Shown here: piece after piece, positions 13,976-17,879 of the stretch | Layout: each line of letters begins with the position of its first letter | Numbering within the stretch: the stretch's first letter is position 1 | From: an uncultured Collinsella sp. | GTDB lineage: Bacteria; Actinomycetota; Coriobacteriia; Coriobacteriales; Coriobacteriaceae | Direction: 5' to 3' | Assembly (NCBI GenBank): GCA_902491055.1 | Contig: CABUGI010000035.1 | Span: 1 to 17,879 of the forward strand | Length of the DNA stretch: 17,879 nt | Notes under the pieces: generated by a model | Databases searched by the model: none | What the model saw: the letters and a program-made list of their open reading frames with translations, nothing else | What the model was told of the DNA's origin: nothing | Program-made: the position numbers and the translations under genes

Positions 13976-16753
13976 ATGGCACAGGAATTCACTTTTACCG
14001 TTAACGGCGTCGAGCGCACGACGACCCAAAACAAACCGCTGCTGCGCTACCTGCGCGACGACTTGCATATCCATTCCGCCAAGGACGGCTGCTCCGAGGG
14101 TGCCTGCGGTACCTGCACCATCCATGTGGACGGTGCGGCTGTCAAGGCGTGCGTGCTGACCACCGCTCTTGCCGCCGGCCGCAACATCGTGACCGTCGAG
14201 GGCCTGCCCGAGGACGTGCGCGAGGCCTTTGTGTACGCCTTTGGCGCCGTGGGCGCCGTGCAGTGCGGCTTTTGCATCCCCGGCATGGTCATGGCGGGTG
14301 CGGCGCTCATCGCCGAGGACCCCGAGCCCACCGAGGAGCAGATCAAGTACGCCATTCGTGGTAACGTCTGCCGCTGCACCGGCTACAAAAAGATTATCGA
14401 GGGCATTTCGCTGGCAGCTGCGGTGCTCCGCGGCGAAAAGCAGATCGACGAGGACCTGGAGCGCGGCGATGACTACGGCGTGGGCAAGCGCGCCTTCCGT
14501 ATCGACGTGCGCAAGAAGGTGCTCGGCGAGGGCAAGTATCCCGACGACATCGACGAGCTCGATCAGCCGGGTCTGACCTATGCCAGCGCCGTGCGCTCCA
14601 AGTATCCGCGCGCCCGCGTGCTCTCCATCGACACCTCCAAGGCCGAGGCCCTGCCCGGTGTGGTGGGCATCCTGCGCGCCGAGGACGTGCCGGTCAACCA
14701 GGTCGGCCACCTTATCCAGGACTGGGACGTCATGATCGCAGCGGGCGATATCACCCGCTGCGTGGGTGATGCCATTGTGCTGGTGGTCGCCGAGGACGAG
14801 GCGACGCTCGAGAAGGCCAAGAAGCTCGTAAAGATTGATTACGAGCCGCTGGAGCCCGTGCGCAACATCGCCGAGGCCAGGGCCGCCGACGCCCCGCGCC
14901 TGCACGACAGCTTCTTTGCCTTTGGCAACACGGTGGAGCTCAAGGACAACGTGTGCCAGAGCCGTCACGTGACGCGTGGCGACGCCGCCAAGGCGCTGGC
15001 AGAGAGCGCGTTTACCGTGACGCAGCGCTTTACCACGCCCTTTACCGAGCATGCCTTCTTGGAGCCCGAGTGCGCCGTGGCCTTCCCGTACAAGAACGGC
15101 GTCAAGGTGCAGTCGACCGACCAGGGTGCCTACGATACGCGCAAAGAGTGCGCCCACATGTTTGGCTGGGATAGCGAACCCGAGCGCGTGGTTGTAGAGA
15201 CCATGCTCGTAGGTGGCGGCTTTGGCGGCAAGGAGGACGTGTCCGTTCAGCATCTGGCCGCGCTCGCCGCATATAAGTTCCAGCGTCCTGTGAAGTGCAA
15301 GCTCACGCGTGCCGAGTCGCTTGCTTTTCATCCCAAGCGTCATGCCATGGACGGCACCTTTACGCTGGGTTGCGACGCCGAGGGCAACTTTACCGGTCTG
15401 GATTGCGAGATTAACTTTGATACCGGCGCCTACGCGTCGCTGTGCGGCCCGGTGCTCGAGCGCGCCTGTACGCACGCCGTCGGCCCCTACAAGTACCAGA
15501 ACACCGACATTCGCGGTTTTGGCTACTACACCAACAACCCGCCCGCCGGTGCGTACCGCGGCTTTGGCGTGTGCCAGTCCGAGTTTGCGCTCGAGAGCCT
15601 GATCGACCTGCTGGCAGAGAAGGCCGGCTTGGACCCGTGGGAGATTCGTTACCGAAACGCCATCGAGCCGGGCGAGGTTTTGCCCAACGGCCAGATTGCC
15701 GATTGCTCCACGGCGCTTAAGGAGACGCTGCTCGAGGTCAAGGATGCCTACTATGCGCATCCCGGACATGCCGGTATCGCCTGCGCCATGAAGAACGCCG
15801 GTGTGGGTGTGGGCCTGCCCGATGCCGGCCGCTGCAAGATTCGCGTCGAGAACGGCGTGGCCGTGGTCTATGCCGCCACGTCCGACATCGGCCAGGGCTG
15901 CAACACCGTCTTTTTGCAGGACGTTGCCGAAGCATGCGGTCTGCCGCTTCACTGTATTGCCAACGGCGAGTGCTCTACCGAGAACGCTCCCGACTCCGGT
16001 ACCACGTCTGGCTCGCGTCAGACGGTCGTGACCGGCGAGGCCGTGCGCGGCGCCGCCTTCCTGCTGCGCGATGCCATGCTTGACATCGAGGCCGGCAAGC
16101 CTGCGCCCGCCGCTCCCGTGAGCGCACATGGCGACGGCATCAAGATCGAGTACGACGACGGTCGCGCCTATCAGCTGCACGCGCAGGAGCTCGTCGCCGG
16201 CCAGGGTATGCATCCTCAGGATCCCGCGGCCGCCATCAAGGCGCTCGAGGGATGCGAGTTTGGCTACGTGTACCTGGAGCCGACCGACAAACTGGGCGCC
16301 GACGTTCCCAATCCCAAGAGCCACATCTGCTACGGCTTTGCCACGCATGTGGTCATTCTGGATGATGACGGCCGCGTGAGCGAGGTCTATGCCGCGCACG
16401 ATTCCGGCAAGGTGATCAACCCCATCTCCATCCAGGGTCAGATCGAAGGCGGCGTGCTCATGGGTATGGGCTATGCGCTTACCGAGGACTGGCCGCTCAA
16501 GGACTGCGTGCCCCAGGCAAGGTACGGTACGCTCGGGCTGTTCCGTGCGCCCGAGATTCCGGATATCCATGCCATCTACGTGGAGAAGGACGAGCTGCTG
16601 CCCGTGGCATACGGCGGCAAGGGCATCGGCGAGATCGCAACGATCCCCACGGCGCCTGCCGTGCAGAACGCTTACCGCGCGTTTGACGGCAAGCTGCGTC
16701 CGGATCTGCCCATGGTGGGTACGCCCTACAGCCGCGTCCGCAACCGCGGGTAG
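13976..16753 (+). CDS. xdh: Selenium-dependent xanthine dehydrogenase-type molybdenum hydroxylase (fused [2Fe-2S] + Mo domains)
   Basis: A 925-aa fused hydroxylase. Residues 1-155 form the two [2Fe-2S] domains: Cys39/44/47/59 (plant ferredoxin type) and Cys97/100/132/134 (CGFC and CRCTGY). Residues from about 175 form the molybdopterin domains: TEHAFLEPE (357-365), GGGFGGKED (413-421), AYRGFG (526-531), SDIGQGCNT (636-644) and GGKGIGE with probable catalytic base Glu886. The FAD domain of ordinary xanthine dehydrogenase is missing, and no FAD subunit gene is nearby, so electrons must leave through another partner. The neighbouring ssnA and ygfK place it with enzymes carrying a labile selenium cofactor, but selenium use cannot be seen in the protein. 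GAAGGGA lies 6 bases before the ATG. It probably hydroxylates xanthine, hypoxanthine or a related purine. Confidence 0.93.
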   Translation: MAQEFTFTVNGVERTTTQNKPLLRYLRDDLHIHSAKDGCSEGACGTCTIHVDGAAVKACVLTTALAAGRNIVTVEGLPEDVREAFVYAFGAVGAVQCGFCIPGMVMAGAALIAEDPEPTEEQIKYAIRGNVCRCTGYKKIIEGISLAAAVLRGEKQIDEDLERGDDYGVGKRAFRIDVRKKVLGEGKYPDDIDELDQPGLTYASAVRSKYPRARVLSIDTSKAEALPGVVGILRAEDVPVNQVGHLIQDWDVMIAAGDITRCVGDAIVLVVAEDEATLEKAKKLVKIDYEPLEPVRNIAEARAADAPRLHDSFFAFGNTVELKDNVCQSRHVTRGDAAKALAESAFTVTQRFTTPFTEHAFLEPECAVAFPYKNGVKVQSTDQGAYDTRKECAHMFGWDSEPERVVVETMLVGGGFGGKEDVSVQHLAALAAYKFQRPVKCKLTRAESLAFHPKRHAMDGTFTLGCDAEGNFTGLDCEINFDTGAYASLCGPVLERACTHAVGPYKYQNTDIRGFGYYTNNPPAGAYRGFGVCQSEFALESLIDLLAEKAGLDPWEIRYRNAIEPGEVLPNGQIADCSTALKETLLEVKDAYYAHPGHAGIACAMKNAGVGVGLPDAGRCKIRVENGVAVVYAATSDIGQGCNTVFLQDVAEACGLPLHCIANGECSTENAPDSGTTSGSRQTVVTGEAVRGAAFLLRDAMLDIEAGKPAPAAPVSAHGDGIKIEYDDGRAYQLHAQELVAGQGMHPQDPAAAIKALEGCEFGYVYLEPTDKLGADVPNPKSHICYGFATHVVILDDDGRVSEVYAAHDSGKVINPISIQGQIEGGVLMGMGYALTEDWPLKDCVPQARYGTLGLFRAPEIPDIHAIYVEKDELLPVAYGGKGIGEIATIPTAPAVQNAYRAFDGKLRPDLPMVGTPYSRVRNRG

Positions 16754-16823
16754 GGTAGAGCGCGGACGACCATTGCTGACGGGCCGTTCGCGCTCAACAT
16801 CAACTGCATACGCTGCGCCTTTG

Positions 16824-16857
16824 GCCCCGGCTCCATCGCGAGTCGGGGCTTTTGTTT
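16824..16857 (+). terminator. Terminator of the purine operon
   Basis: GCCCCG-G-CTC pairs with GAG-T-CGGGGC (16824-16849) around a short loop, with a TTTTGTTT tract after it. It lies about 70 bases beyond the xdh stop. Bases 16754-16823 hold nothing else I can identify. Confidence 0.88.
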
Positions 16858-16874
16858 GGAGCGCCTCCGCATGC

Positions 16875-17222
16875 GGAAACTGTGTCCCGGAATCCAGCCT
16901 CGGAACGGGATGAACTTTCCCAACGGGGCCGCATGCGGAAGCTGTGTCCCGGAATCATGCCTCAGAATGGGATGTGTTTTCCGCTGGCCGGCCGTTTGGA
17001 AAGTGCATCCCAGTTTGAGCGTTTATTCTGGGATGCGGTTTCCGCTGAAGGACTCAACCGGAAAGCACGACCCGTTCCGAGACCTGATTCCGGGATACGC
17101 TTTCCGCTAGGCCCGCCATCCGGAAAGTACATCCCGTTTTGAGTGTCCAGGTTGGGACGCGCTTTCCGTTGGCGTGGCCGTTGGGAAAACGCGGCCCAGA
17201 TAGGGGGGATGCGATTCGGCGA
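16875..17222. repeat. Tandem array of 62-bp palindromic units (five complete, one partial)
   Basis: Unit starts, taken at the GGAA motif, are 16875, 16937, 16998, 17060, 17122 and 17184, a period of 62, 61, 62, 62 and 62. Each complete unit has a left arm GGAA(A/G)-N6-CCC, about 16-18 variable bases, a right arm GGGA-N5-TTTCC, and a 20-odd base linker. The third unit has the best arms (12 of 14 pairs, GCATCCC/GGGATGC). Right arms can also pair with the next unit's left arm (TTTTCC with GGAAA). The sixth unit decays after its left arm. Short reading frames across it show no codon logic, so I treat it as non-coding. Confidence 0.85.
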
Positions 17223-17240
17223 TGCGTGGCCTAACAGCTC

Positions 17241-17879
17241 CTACAGGTCCACCTCGTTGAGCCATGTCGGTAGAGCGGTCTGCCGGATGCCTGCCGTCTG
17301 CAGCTTTTTGGCGAGCATTCCTGCCGAGCGGACCTCGTTCATGGTAAAGCGCAGCAGAGGGTGGCCGTAGAGCGATAGGTGCGCCTCGCGCTGTCGTTCG
17401 GCAACGAGCGCCTCGGCGGTGGTGCGTCCGGCCAGCATAGTCTGGTCGGTATATTTGATGAGCCCGTCGAGCTCGCCCAGCGTGAGTTCCCGCGCCTGGC
17501 GCTCCCAGGCAAAGTCCGTTCGTATGGGCTTGGCCGAATCGAAGGGGTCCGTCAGCTCGTATTGAAGCCAGTCGGGCGCAAAGCCCGTCTCGATCATGAT
17601 GGCTCGGGCGACCGATTCCCCGCCGCTCTCGGCGCGGGCGTCGGCATATCGAAGCGTTGTGAGGGCGGTACGAATCGCGCGACCATTGCGGGCAGTCGCT
17701 CGTTGCTCAACGGCCTCCGTCAGCTGTTCCGGCGCAAGGCCGAGCTTTGAGATCGCCGAATCGGCAATGGGCATGCCGTCGGCAAAACCAGTTTGCAGCA
17801 GGCAATCTGTGGCCGTTTGGATGGGCGGCGTTACCGATATGCCGGCTCTGCGTATTGCTCCGGCCGGCTCAATCTGGTG
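17241..17879 (-). CDS. DUF559/AbiEi-like C-terminal protein, N-terminus off the window
   Basis: The frame is open from the right edge to TAG at 17243-17241, giving 212 visible residues; the methionine at 17774 is internal because homology-like sequence (VTPPIQTATDCLLQTGFAD) precedes it. The pattern fits the actinobacterial DUF559/VSR-like nuclease tail often annotated with an AbiEi-type N-terminus: AESGGES, then RTDFAWE, then LDGLIKY, then AERQREA and a late LLRFT strand. In better-conserved relatives these positions form a PD-(D/E)xK-like core, with E-x-DG-x-KY. Here the run reads GELDGLIKY. Function is unknown: it could be an antitoxin, a nuclease remnant or a defence protein. The 62-bp array lies directly downstream of its stop. 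Confidence 0.65.
   Translation of the reverse strand, partial: HQIEPAGAIRRAGISVTPPIQTATDCLLQTGFADGMPIADSAISKLGLAPEQLTEAVEQRATARNGRAIRTALTTLRYADARAESGGESVARAIMIETGFAPDWLQYELTDPFDSAKPIRTDFAWERQARELTLGELDGLIKYTDQTMLAGRTTAEALVAERQREAHLSLYGHPLLRFTMNEVRSAGMLAKKLQTAGIRQTALPTWLNEVDL

Noticed and set aside
13448..16570. A 1040-aa open frame on the minus strand across the hydroxylase
   Set aside because: It is an antisense frame caused by GC-rich codon bias. It has low-complexity Ala/Gly/His/Val content and no motifs, while the plus strand encodes a complete hydroxylase.
16852..17142. A 96-aa open frame across the array
   Set aside because: It reads through repeat units whose period (61-62) is not a multiple of three, so units fall in different frames. 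There is no ribosome binding site.
16875..17222. The 62-bp array as a CRISPR
   Set aside because: Units are diverged rather than near-identical, conserved and variable parts do not divide as repeat and spacer, and no cas genes are visible.

Overview
The window is GC-rich, gene-dense bacterial DNA that reads like a Coriobacteriia gut anaerobe, probably Collinsella or a close relative. This is an inference from codon bias, the anaerobic selenium-type purine hydroxylase locus, a 27-bp GGGGACAG repeat and an actinobacterial-style DUF559 protein; no 16S or marker gene is present to prove it.

Layout. The left edge carries the last 13 codons of a Cys-rich small protein and its terminator. Next is a repeat-rich, operator-like intergenic region, then a two-gene operon (Gfo/Idh/MocA oxidoreductase and DeoR-family regulator; 460-2292). 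Two hairpins separate this from a convergent minus-strand operon encoding a long U32-family protein and an RluA-family pseudouridine synthase (5578-2408), a likely RNA-modification pair. A plus-strand ridA follows with a clear promoter, a long 5' stem-loop and a strong terminator (5761-6324).

The core of the window is 6369-16857: a minus-strand YheO/DauR-type PAS-HTH regulator, and divergent from it a probable five-gene operon: NCS2 purine permease, SsnA aminohydrolase, YgfK flavoprotein, a 16-Cys RnfB-like polyferredoxin and a fused [2Fe-2S]-molybdopterin hydroxylase of the selenium-dependent xanthine dehydrogenase type. I infer the following working model. The permease imports an oxidised purine. 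The hydroxylase, which has no FAD domain or FAD subunit here, passes electrons through the polyferredoxin to YgfK. YgfK may drive reductive ring chemistry, and SsnA may deaminate or hydrolyse an intermediate. The permease promoter carries a Fur-like box between -35 and -10. The two long intercistronic gaps in the operon are rich in hairpins.

The right edge holds the operon terminator, then an array of five complete and one partial 62-bp units, each with GGAAA/TTTCC inverted arms, and finally a minus-strand DUF559/AbiEi-like gene that runs off the window.

The purine locus is a compact version of a known gene neighbourhood. The least explained signals are the 62-bp palindromic array, the structured intercistronic RNA at 8793-8911, and the Gln that replaces the usual substrate-site Glu in the permease.
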